This document shows positions 1 to 5,505 of a stretch of 7,223 nt of DNA, one piece after another. The translations under genes were made by a program, and so were the position numbers. The notes beneath the pieces are model-generated. The model saw only the letters and a list, made by a program, of their open reading frames with translations. It had not been told where the DNA came from and made no database searches. The stretch's first letter is position 1. The number at the start of each line of letters is the position of its first letter. This stretch comes from Acidimicrobiales bacterium (GTDB lineage Bacteria; Actinomycetota; Acidimicrobiia; Acidimicrobiales; SHLQ01), in contig JABDJW010000033.1 of the NCBI GenBank assembly GCA_013002375.1, positions 1-7,223 on the forward strand, read 5' to 3'.

Positions 1-186
1 GCCGAAGTCATCGAGGCGTTCCAGCTGCTCTCGCGGACCGAAGTCATCATCCCGGCCCTCGAACCGGCCCACGCGTTGGCCTGGATCAGCCGCGAGCGAG
101 CATCGTTGGCCGGCCAGACCGTTCTGCTGAATCTGTCGGGGCGGGGTGACAAGGACGCGGTCCAGATGATGGAGATCCTGTCATGA
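1..186 (+). CDS. trpB: Tryptophan synthase beta chain, C-terminal end (partial)
   Basis: These are the last 61 residues of the beta subunit, which condenses indole with L-serine to give tryptophan using pyridoxal phosphate. The gene starts outside the window. The visible part carries the family signatures IIPALEPAHAL and LSGRGDKD; the Ser of the second is known in the family to bond the pyridine nitrogen of PLP. The stop TGA (184-186) overlaps the trpA start as ATGA, the usual arrangement for translational coupling of the two subunits of one alpha2-beta2 enzyme. Nothing looks damaged in the visible part. Confidence 0.95.
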   Translation, partial: AEVIEAFQLLSRTEVIIPALEPAHALAWISRERASLAGQTVLLNLSGRGDKDAVQMMEILS

Positions 187-971
187 GCGCGACGACCCTC
201 GGCGCCCTCGAGTCCGCGCTGCGGGCCAAACGCGACGCCGGCGGGAAGCTGCTGGTGCCCTACATCACCGGCGGTTATGGCCCCGACTGGACCCGAGCCA
301 TCGAGGCCGCGGCGGCGGCCGGCGCCGACGCCATCGAGGTCGGCATCCCCTTCAGCGACCCGGTGATGGACGGTCCCACGATCCAGGAGGCCAGCGAACT
401 CGCCCTGCGCGACGGCACCACCCCGCAGTCGGTGCTCGACGGCATTCGCCAGCTCGATGTCGGCGTGCCGTTGGTCGTGATGACGTACTACAACATCCCG
501 TTTCGGTTCGGTTTCGAACGGTTTGCGTCGAGCCTCGTCGACGCCGGCGTCGCGGCGGCCATCCTGCCCGATGCGCCTTTGGAGGAGATCGGCCCGTGGG
601 CGGCAGCTGCTGACGCGGCCGGCGTCGAAACCGTCCTGTTGGCCGCTCCGACCGCCCCCGCAGATCGCCTGCCGGGTCTGTGCGAGCGGTCGCGAGGTTT
701 CGTGTATGGCGTCGGGCTGCTGGGCGTGACCGGCGAGCGGGCCGAACTGGCCGCCAGCGCGGTGCAGATGGCTGCTCGACTCAAGGCCGTCACCGACAAG
801 CCGGTCCTGGTGGGCGTCGGCGTGTCCACGCCCGAACAGGCCGCCGAGGTATGCGCAGTCGCCGACGGCGTGATCGTCGGGTCGGCCATCGTGCGGCGGC
901 TGCTCGACGGTCAAGGGCCCGAAGGCGTCGCCGAGCTGGTCGGTGAGCTCCGAGCCGCGATCGACGGGTAG
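183..971 (+). CDS. trpA: Tryptophan synthase alpha chain
   Basis: 262 residues, normal family length. The alpha subunit is a TIM barrel that cleaves indole-3-glycerol phosphate to indole and glyceraldehyde 3-phosphate; indole is passed to TrpB. The signature IEVGIPFSDPVMDGPTIQ contains the catalytic pair, Glu52 (equivalent to Glu49 of the Salmonella enzyme) and Asp63 (equivalent to Asp60). Further on, GLLGVTGERAE matches the active-site loop 6, and GVGVSTPEQAA plus GSAIV form the phosphate-binding end of the barrel. The start at 183 is supported by the ATGA overlap with trpB and by GGAG at 171-174, eight bases upstream. It is probably the last gene of a trp operon, since the next recognisable gene has its own promoter-like sequence. 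Confidence 0.97.
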   Translation: MSATTLGALESALRAKRDAGGKLLVPYITGGYGPDWTRAIEAAAAAGADAIEVGIPFSDPVMDGPTIQEASELALRDGTTPQSVLDGIRQLDVGVPLVVMTYYNIPFRFGFERFASSLVDAGVAAAILPDAPLEEIGPWAAAADAAGVETVLLAAPTAPADRLPGLCERSRGFVYGVGLLGVTGERAELAASAVQMAARLKAVTDKPVLVGVGVSTPEQAAEVCAVADGVIVGSAIVRRLLDGQGPEGVAELVGELRAAIDG

Positions 972-1006
972 CGGACAACGAACCGGCGGTCCATGGAGCA
1001 CCGCGG

Positions 1007-1096
1007 GTGCGCCGCAGGAGCCGCGACGCGAAGCAGTTCGTGTGGGGCTTCGTTCTGCTCAACGCGGGCTGGTTCATGGCTCGCATGGCGCACTGA
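1007..1096 (+). CDS. Possible 29-residue single-pass membrane peptide
   Basis: A short frame beginning at GTG and ending in TGA encodes a very basic N-terminus (RRRSRDAK) followed by a hydrophobic, aromatic-rich stretch (FVWGFVLLNAGWFMARM). This layout would fit a small membrane protein with its N-terminus inside. 27 of its 29 sense codons end in G or C, matching the coding bias of neighbouring genes, while the frame that runs into the downstream oxidoreductase reads as low-complexity Ser/Ala/Arg here. There is no clear ribosome binding site and no TANNNT box just before the GTG. The frame is open upstream to 947 but offers no other usual start codon. I do not recognise a family. Coding status is uncertain. 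Confidence 0.35.
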   Translation: MRRRSRDAKQFVWGFVLLNAGWFMARMAH

Positions 1097-1122
1097 CCGA
1101 AGAAAAGTGCCCCGGCTAGGGT
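1093..1122 (+). promoter_or_regulatory. Candidate promoter of the disulfide oxidoreductase gene
   Basis: CTGACC (1093-1098) and TAGGGT (1117-1122) are separated by 18 bases. TAGGGT fits the actinobacterial TANNNT -10 pattern and ends 11 bases before the ATG at 1134, so the transcript would have a leader of only a few bases. No ribosome binding site is seen before the ATG, which agrees with leaderless or near-leaderless translation. Confidence 0.45.
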
Positions 1123-1133
1123 TCACTGTCACC

Positions 1134-2498
1134 ATGCGGAACTATGACCTGGTAGCGATCGGCGGAGGCGCCGGAGGGCTCAGCGCCGTTCGAACCGCCC
1201 AGTGGGCGGGCAAGAAGGCCGCGCTGATCACCGACGGTCCGCCCGGTGGCGACTGCACGTTCACCGGCTGCGTCCCGTCCAAGGCGCTGATCTCGGCCGC
1301 CGGCCAAGGGCTGACGTTCTCCGACGCGATGGCTCGCGTGCAACATTCGATCGCTGACATCGCCGAGGCCGAATCGATCGACGCGCTCCGCAAGACGGGC
1401 ATCGACGTTTTCGAGGGCCGCGGCACCCTCGACGGGCCGAACCAGGTGCGCGTCGGGTCCGAAATCGTGCCGGCCAAGAAGATCGTGCTCGCCACGGGCG
1501 GGGCACCGTTCGTACCGCCCATCCCGGGCCTCGAAGCGGTGCCGTTCTTGACCAACGAGACCGTCTTCGATCTGCGGATTGCGCCGACCAGCCTCGCCAT
1601 CCTGGGCGGCGGAGCGATCGGGTGTGAGCTGGCTCAAGCGATGGCCCGGCTCGGGGTGAAGGTCACCTTGTTCGAAGCCCTCGATCGGTTGCTGGCCCGC
1701 GAGGAGCCCGAGGCCTCCAAGGTCGTCGGCGCGGCACTGACCGCTTCCGGGGTCGATGTCCGGGTCGGGCAGCGGGTCGAACGGGTCTCGCAGGCTGCCG
1801 ACGGCTCGGTCGTCCTCACCACGGCCGATAACGAGGCCACCAGCGTGGCCCGCCTGCTGGTCGCGGTCGGTCGTGAGCCTCACACCACGGGCTTGGCGTT
1901 GGAGGCCGCGGGAGTCGACCTCGACGATCGCGGCTACATCGCCGTCGACGAGCATCTTCGCACCAGCGCGGCGGGCATCTATGCGGTGGGCGATGTCACC
2001 GGCGAACTGCCCTTCACCCATGCCGCCGACGAGATGGGCCGGCTGGCCGCCGGCCATGCGCTGGGCAAGGGGTTGCGGGGCCCGTTCCGCACCAGCTGGA
2101 TTCCGTGGTGCACGTTTACCGACCCCGAGGTCGCCCGAATCGGGGTGACCGAAGCCGAGGCGGTGGCGATGGGGGGCCGGGTGGCCGAACTCCCAATGGC
2201 CGAGATGAACCGCGCCATCGTCGACGGCCGCACCGAGGGGTATCTGAAGCTCATCGCGGGCCCCAAGCGCCTCACCCGGCGTCTCGGCGGTGGCGAGATC
2301 ATCGGGGCCACGATCGTGGCCCCGAGGGCCGGCGAGATGATCAACGAGCTCGCGCTGGCCATGCGCACCAAGATGTTCACCGCCCGCCTGGCCATGACCG
2401 TGCACGCCTATCCCACCTGGTCGATCGCCATCCAGAAGGCCGCGGCCCAGTTCTTCTACGAGATCGAGGGCCGCTCGGCCCGGAAGGCCCGCAAGTAG
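1134..2498 (+). CDS. Class I pyridine nucleotide-disulfide oxidoreductase (Lpd/MerA-like)
   Basis: 454 residues. A flavoprotein that should move electrons from NAD(P)H through FAD to an active-site disulfide. FAD is bound by IGGGAGG (9-15) and IYAVGDVTG near residue 330. The redox pair is C41-x4-C46 in GGDCTFTGCVPSK. The NAD domain has GGGAIGCELA, and an acidic residue (LFE) ends its second strand, favouring NADH. The C-terminal dimer domain ends with HAYPTWSIAIQKAA. Dihydrolipoamide dehydrogenases have HxHPTxSE there, so the catalytic His is Tyr and its partner Glu is Ile. MerA also has Tyr nearby, but this protein lacks MerA's C-terminal Cys-Cys pair and its N-terminal metal-binding domain. 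Substrate is unknown; no pyruvate dehydrogenase or mer genes are near. The frame is open back to an ATG at 993, but homologous sequence begins with MRNYDLVAIGGG, so 1134 is chosen. Confidence 0.88.
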   Translation: MRNYDLVAIGGGAGGLSAVRTAQWAGKKAALITDGPPGGDCTFTGCVPSKALISAAGQGLTFSDAMARVQHSIADIAEAESIDALRKTGIDVFEGRGTLDGPNQVRVGSEIVPAKKIVLATGGAPFVPPIPGLEAVPFLTNETVFDLRIAPTSLAILGGGAIGCELAQAMARLGVKVTLFEALDRLLAREEPEASKVVGAALTASGVDVRVGQRVERVSQAADGSVVLTTADNEATSVARLLVAVGREPHTTGLALEAAGVDLDDRGYIAVDEHLRTSAAGIYAVGDVTGELPFTHAADEMGRLAAGHALGKGLRGPFRTSWIPWCTFTDPEVARIGVTEAEAVAMGGRVAELPMAEMNRAIVDGRTEGYLKLIAGPKRLTRRLGGGEIIGATIVAPRAGEMINELALAMRTKMFTARLAMTVHAYPTWSIAIQKAAAQFFYEIEGRSARKARK

Positions 2499-2516
2499 CC
2501 GCAAATTCTGGTGACC

Positions 2517-2543
2517 GGGAACACCGACCGACCTCGGCGGGTT
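2517..2543 (+). promoter_or_regulatory. SigR/SigH-type ECF promoter before the DUF3179 lipoprotein gene
   Basis: GGGAAC (2517-2522), an 18-base spacer and GTT (2541-2543) exactly match the consensus known for SigR of Streptomyces and SigH of mycobacteria (GGGAAY, about 18 bases, GTT). The next gene's ATG lies 8 bases after GTT, so transcription would start at or just before the start codon. There is no ribosome binding site. The same arrangement, with the same 8-base gap, precedes the small zinc-finger gene at 4716. An ECF sigma gene lies about 1.5 kb away. Confidence 0.65.
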
Positions 2544-2551
2544 TCTCTCCC

Positions 2552-3778
2552 ATGCGCGCCTCCAACCCGTTCCCGCTCCTGGTCGCTCTTGGCCTGCTGG
2601 CTGCGGCGTGCGGATCGGCCGGATCCTCGGCGACGGTGGACTCCATAGCGGCCCCGGCCTCACCCGACTGCGCGGCCGGTGATGGCAACGATCCCGACGG
2701 CGCGGCCGTCGAGCAGATCGCGTCGACGGAACGGCTCGATGTCCCGAGCGCGCTGCAGGACCGCACCAACGATGCCTTCCCGGCTCCGCTCATCGACCTC
2801 AGCCGTATTCTGTCCGGCGGGCCGCCGCCCGATGGCATCCCACCCATCGACGATCCTCACTTCGCGCCCGCTGAGGAGATCGGCTTCCTCGCCGCGTGCG
2901 AGCCGGTGGTGGCGCTCGAGATCGATGGGGATGCCCGGGCCTATCCGGTGCAGATCATGACGTGGCACGAGATCGTCAATGACACGGTGGGCGGGGTGCC
3001 GGTGTCGGTCACCTTCTGCCCGTTGTGCAACTCGGCGCTGGCCTATGACCGCCGGGTCGGTGATCAGATCCTCGACTTCGGCACCTCGGGCTCGCTGTAT
3101 CAGTCCGCGCTGGTCATGTACGACCGGCAGACCGAATCGCTCTGGAGCCACTTCAGCGGTCAGGCGATCGTCGGGTATCTGGCCGGCACCGAGCTGGAGC
3201 TGTTCCCGATGCAGACCGTGTCGTTCGAGGCCTTCCGGGAGGCCTTCCCCGAGGGCTGGGTGCTCACCCGTCGGACCGGCACGAGCCGCGACTATGGGCG
3301 CAATCCCTACGAGCTCTACGACCGGGAGGGTCAGCCGGCCTTCCTGTTCGATGGCGAGGCGCCGGCCGACCTCGACGAGAAGGCCAAGCTGGTCGGTATC
3401 GAACACAACGGCGACTCCGTCGCGGTGCTGCACGACGCGGTGTCGGCCGCCGGGGTCATCGAGGTCGAGGCCGGCGGTGAGCTCCTTGTGGTCTGGCAGT
3501 TGGGCGGCACCGCCAGTGCCCTCGATTCCAGCACGATCGCCAACGGCCGGGACGTCGGCGCGACCGGCGTGTTCTCACCGGTCCTCGACGGTCGGACGCT
3601 GAGTTTCGCCCGTACGGCCGACGGCTTCGTCGACGCCGAGACCGGATCGACCTGGAACATCCTGGGCCGGGCGACCGACGGCGAACTGGCCGGCTCGGCG
3701 CTCTCCAGGGTGCCGCACGTCGACTCGTTCTGGTTCGCCTGGACGGCCTTTCAGCCCGACACCCGCTTGGTTTCCTGA
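2552..3778 (+). CDS. DUF3179 domain lipoprotein
   Basis: 408 residues. The N-terminus is a lipoprotein signal: Arg2, a hydrophobic run and LLAAAC with the lipidated Cys at 20. A low-complexity Ala/Ser/Asp linker follows. The rest matches DUF3179, a family of exported proteins of unknown biochemical role. Conserved parts seen are MTWHEIVND (136-144), VTFCPLCNSALAYDR (153-167, with a CxxC pair at 156/159), SLWSHFSGQAIVG (196-208) and DSFWFAW near the C-terminus. The CxxC could be redox-active or bind a metal; this is inference. ATG 2552 is chosen because the signal peptide begins there and the ECF-type promoter ends 8 bases upstream; the frame is open further upstream only as a shadow inside the oxidoreductase gene. 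It is convergent with the anti-sigma gene, leaving 6 bases between the stops. Confidence 0.9.
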   Translation: MRASNPFPLLVALGLLAAACGSAGSSATVDSIAAPASPDCAAGDGNDPDGAAVEQIASTERLDVPSALQDRTNDAFPAPLIDLSRILSGGPPPDGIPPIDDPHFAPAEEIGFLAACEPVVALEIDGDARAYPVQIMTWHEIVNDTVGGVPVSVTFCPLCNSALAYDRRVGDQILDFGTSGSLYQSALVMYDRQTESLWSHFSGQAIVGYLAGTELELFPMQTVSFEAFREAFPEGWVLTRRTGTSRDYGRNPYELYDREGQPAFLFDGEAPADLDEKAKLVGIEHNGDSVAVLHDAVSAAGVIEVEAGGELLVVWQLGGTASALDSSTIANGRDVGATGVFSPVLDGRTLSFARTADGFVDAETGSTWNILGRATDGELAGSALSRVPHVDSFWFAWTAFQPDTRLVS

Positions 3779-3806
3779 AACCGGCTAGGTCGAGTCTTCC
3801 TCGACC
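3769..3806. terminator. Two small hairpins at the convergent gene junction
   Basis: GGTTTC (3769-3774) and GAAACC (3777-3782) form an inverted repeat around the DUF3179 stop codon, realistically a 5-bp stem with a CCTG loop. GGTCGAG (3788-3794) and CTCGACC (3800-3806) form a perfect 7-bp stem with a 5-base loop over the end of the anti-sigma gene. Neither is followed by a T-run on its outgoing strand, so they are weak candidates for a bidirectional terminator or transcript-end structure. Confidence 0.3.
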
Positions 3807-4057
3807 AGCTTCTGCCCGAACGCCCGGAGCCGGTCGAGGCTGCCGGCATCGTCCTGGGCGCGACCGGCTCGGGCCAGGGACTCCTTGATCGAGCGGTACA
3901 CCTCGGCTTCGAGGCCACACTGCCGGCAGAGCTCGAGATGCTGTTCGAGCTGTGACACCGAGAGCGGTTCGACCGTTTCGCGGTCGAGGTAGGACTGGAG
4001 GTTCTTGCCGACGTCGCGGCACGACAGCCCGCCCGGTCGCTTGCGTTTGAAGATCAT
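3785..4057 (-). CDS. Zinc-binding anti-sigma factor (RsrA/ZAS-like)
   Basis: 90 residues. It has the layout of soluble zinc anti-sigma factors: Cys13, then a helix ending SYLDRE, then H40-x3-C44-x2-C47 (HLELCRQC), followed by a charged helix. In the RsrA/RshA family these four residues bind zinc, and oxidation of the Cys residues releases the sigma factor. No membrane segment is present, so it should act in the cytoplasm. Its ATG overlaps the sigma factor stop as ATGA, so the two are translationally coupled and made in matched amounts. By context it should bind and silence the sigma factor encoded directly upstream. Whether it is a thiol-redox switch or answers to another signal cannot be read from the sequence. 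Confidence 0.85.
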   Translation of the reverse strand: MIFKRKRPGGLSCRDVGKNLQSYLDRETVEPLSVSQLEQHLELCRQCGLEAEVYRSIKESLARAGRAQDDAGSLDRLRAFGQKLVEEDST

Positions 4058-4617
4058 CGGGTCGATCCCTTCGGCCCGAGCCCCTCGGCGGTCAGCTGCT
4101 TGCGAATACGGGTGCGGGCCCGGTGGAGGCGGCTCATGATCGTGCCGACCGGCACATCGAGCGTCTCGGCGGTCTCCTGATAGGACAGGCCGTTCAGATC
4201 GACCATCTCGAGCACGATTCGGAACTTGTCGGGCAGGTCACGAAAGGCCTGCTCGATTCGGGCATCGAACGTGGCGTCGACCACGAGGGACTCGGGCTCG
4301 CCGGCTTCTCCAGCCTCATCTCGCAGCCGCTCGAGGGCGGTGTCGGGGTCGCGCAGGAGTTCGGGTCGTTTGCGCCGGACCCGGTTGACCTGGGCGTTGC
4401 GCAAGATGGTCAGCAACCAGGCCCTGGGGTAGCGGCCGTCGAAGCGCTCGATCGCCCGGTAGGCCCGCAACATGGTGTCCTGCACCAGGTCCTCGGCGTC
4501 GGAGGCGTTGCGGGTGAGCGAGTAGGCCACCCGATAGAGGACGTCGACCTCCGGCAGCACGTACTTCTCGAAGGCCGCAGACGCCGATTCGTTCACGCCC
4601 ATGTCGGTCGATGCCAC
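4054..4617 (-). CDS. ECF RNA polymerase sigma factor (SigR/SigH-like)
   Basis: 187 residues. Region 2 (about 14-86) includes LTRNASDAEDLVQDTMLRAY, the -10 recognition and core-binding helix, and PRAWLLTILRNAQVNRVRRK. Region 4 (about 117-176) includes LSYQETAETLDVPVGTIMSR, the helix-turn-helix that reads the -35 element, then LHRARTRIRK. A low-complexity Glu/Arg linker joins them. No extra C-terminal domain is present. The GTG at 4617 is chosen because TAGAGT ends 8 bases before it; an in-frame ATG lies at 4602. It is co-transcribed with the zinc anti-sigma gene through an ATGA overlap. Two promoters of the type this class recognises lie at 2517 and 4681, so both flanking genes are its likely targets. 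SigR/SigH-like assignment is by organisation and promoter type, not by alignment. Confidence 0.9.
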   Translation of the reverse strand: MASTDMGVNESASAAFEKYVLPEVDVLYRVAYSLTRNASDAEDLVQDTMLRAYRAIERFDGRYPRAWLLTILRNAQVNRVRRKRPELLRDPDTALERLRDEAGEAGEPESLVVDATFDARIEQAFRDLPDKFRIVLEMVDLNGLSYQETAETLDVPVGTIMSRLHRARTRIRKQLTAEGLGPKGSTR

Positions 4618-4625
4618 ATCGGTCG

Positions 4626-4631
4626 ACTCTA
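4626..4631 (-). promoter_or_regulatory. Candidate -10 element for the sigma/anti-sigma operon
   Basis: On the minus strand TAGAGT (4631 down to 4626) fits TANNNT and ends 8 bases before the GTG at 4617, predicting a leaderless or nearly leaderless mRNA. CAGGAG lies at 4637-4632 but is too far upstream to serve the GTG well as a ribosome binding site. I see no good -35. This looks like a housekeeping promoter rather than an ECF autoregulatory one. Confidence 0.4.
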
Positions 4632-4679
4632 CTCCTGCCTGCGGACCCTGGCCGGGCCGTACCGTCCGGATCTGGGCAT

Positions 4680-4707
4680 CGGGAATTCCCGCCTCTGCCC
4701 GGGGGTT
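4680..4707 (+). promoter_or_regulatory. SigR/SigH-type ECF promoter with palindromic -35, before the small zinc-finger gene
   Basis: GGGAAT (4681-4686), an 18-base spacer and GTT (4705-4707) match the SigR/SigH promoter consensus exactly. GTG at 4716 lies 8 bases after GTT, the same geometry as at 2541-2552. The -35 element is half of a perfect 12-base palindrome, CGGGAATTCCCG (4680-4691), so GGGAAT is also present on the minus strand pointing at the sigma gene. On that strand, however, no GTT lies at a 17-19 base spacing. Confidence 0.65.
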
Positions 4708-4715
4708 TCCTCGCT

Positions 4716-5006
4716 GTGGGACGACTCACCCATCAGATGCTTCGCCGCCGCATCGGGCCACTCGTCGACGGCGAACTCAGCGGCCGCCGCCGGCGAGCGG
4801 TTCGGCGCCATCTGGCCCGGTGCGATCGTTGCCGCCAGGCCGCCGAGTTCATCAAGGCCACCCGAGCCAGCCTGCGCCGCCACCACCAGGGTCGTCGCCC
4901 GTCCCAGGCGCCGCCGCAGTTGGTTGCCTTTGCGGCCGCCGTTCCCTCCATCGGCGAACCTACACTCGGCGTTGATGAGCGAACCCGAGGGCCTGACCTT
5001 ATTTGA
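4716..5006 (+). CDS. Small basic zf-HC2 (anti-sigma-like) zinc-finger protein
   Basis: 96 residues from GTG 4716. The core, LVDGELSGRRRRAVRRHLARCDRC (16-39, split here as LVDGELSGRR and RRAVRRHLARCDRC), is a clear zf-HC2/ZAS pattern with H32-x3-C36-x2-C39. The first ligand of this fold is normally Cys 12 residues before the Asp of DGEL; here that position is His6. The finger is followed by a very basic segment (RRHHQGRR) and a Pro/Ala-rich tail without a convincing membrane helix. An in-frame ATG at 4737 is possible, but GTG keeps His6 and fits the ECF promoter geometry. The 3' end overlaps the haemoglobin gene by 32 bases in another frame. It could be a second anti-sigma factor, a decoy or a zinc regulator; basicity would also allow nucleic acid binding. 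Partner unknown. Confidence 0.7.
   Translation: MGRLTHQMLRRRIGPLVDGELSGRRRRAVRRHLARCDRCRQAAEFIKATRASLRRHHQGRRPSQAPPQLVAFAAAVPSIGEPTLGVDERTRGPDLI
4961..4966 (+). promoter_or_regulatory. Candidate internal -10 element for the haemoglobin gene
   Basis: TACACT fits TANNNT and ends 8 bases before the ATG at 4975, matching the leaderless pattern seen before the sigma gene. It lies inside the zinc-finger gene. No convincing -35 is visible. With the upstream ECF-type promoter, the haemoglobin gene could have both a constitutive and a stress-dependent transcript. Confidence 0.4.
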
Positions 5007-5361
5007 GCTGGTGGGTGGCCGGCAGTGGTTCGTCGACCTGGTCGACCGGTTCTACGACTCGGTGGCCGAAGATCCGGTGCTCCAGCCGATGTATCCCGAC
5101 GATCTCACCGACTCCCGCGCCCATATGACCGGCTTCTTGGTGCAGTACTGGGGCGGGCCGGCGACGTACAGCGAGGAGCGAGGCCATCCCCGCCTGCGCA
5201 TGCGGCATGCGCCCTTCGCCATCGGTCCGGCCGAGCGTGATGCTTGGCTCGGCCACATGGTGGCCGCGGTCGACGCCGCCGACCTCCCGGCCGAGGCCGC
5301 CGCGGCGGTGCGCGACTACTTCGTGAACGCGGCCGCGCACATGATCAACCAGCCGTCCTGA
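4975..5361 (+). CDS. glbO: Group II truncated haemoglobin
   Basis: 128 residues, the usual size for trHbO-type globins with the 2-on-2 fold. Seen: LTLFELVGG at the N-terminus; DRFYDSV with Tyr27 at B10; Tyr40 at CD1 (LQPMYPDDL); QYWGGPATYSEERGHPRLRMRH, split around residues 57-78, with proximal haem ligand His78; and Trp91 at G8 (RDAWLGHM). Tyr B10, Tyr CD1 and Trp G8 are known in group II globins to form a polar distal pocket that holds oxygen tightly. Family roles proposed include oxygen delivery to oxidases and nitric oxide or peroxide handling. The ATG at 4975 is required to keep the N-terminal motif. It overlaps the preceding zinc-finger gene by 32 bases, suggesting one transcript. Confidence 0.95.
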   Translation: MSEPEGLTLFELVGGRQWFVDLVDRFYDSVAEDPVLQPMYPDDLTDSRAHMTGFLVQYWGGPATYSEERGHPRLRMRHAPFAIGPAERDAWLGHMVAAVDAADLPAEAAAAVRDYFVNAAAHMINQPS

Positions 5362-5505
5362 CCCGGGCGTGTAATTTGAAAATGGCGCAAATGCTTGACT
5401 TTGGGCCGAATTTCGAGTCGCGTGTCATTCGCGAGTCCGGGCTCACCATGATCTTTCGGCCGCAACAACCCACCAAACAGAACAACAAACTTAGGAGTAC
5501 ACCCA
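5362..5505 (+). promoter_or_regulatory. Untranslated leader and promoter region of the HU gene
   Basis: This 144-base gap is visibly richer in A/T than its surroundings. TTGACT (5395-5400) resembles a -35 box, but no TANNNT follows at 17-19 bases; TAATTT (5372-5377) and CATGAT (5447-5452) are other possible -10 boxes. I cannot choose among them. The last 40 bases are rich in A and C with little pairing potential and end in AGGAG (5493-5497), eight bases before the ATG. This is the only gene in the window with a textbook leader and ribosome binding site, which suits a highly expressed protein. Confidence 0.4.

Noticed and set aside
1134..2498. Mercuric reductase (merA)
   Set aside because: There is no N-terminal heavy-metal domain, no C-terminal Cys-Cys pair, and no mer regulator or transporter nearby.
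1116..2663. Long minus-strand open frame opposite the oxidoreductase gene (515 codons)
   Set aside because: It is a shadow of a high-GC gene; the translation is low-complexity Gly/Arg/Asp without domain motifs, while the plus strand has intact FAD and NAD signatures.
2660..3433. Minus-strand open frame opposite the DUF3179 gene (257 codons)
   Set aside because: It has no recognisable motifs, an Arg/Gly-rich composition, and complete overlap with a clear DUF3179 coding sequence.
4626..4690. ECF autoregulatory promoter for the sigma operon on the minus strand
   Set aside because: GGGAAT is present at 4690-4685, but the bases at 17, 18 and 19 spacing read GGA, GAC and ACG instead of GTT. The TAGAGT box is a better candidate.
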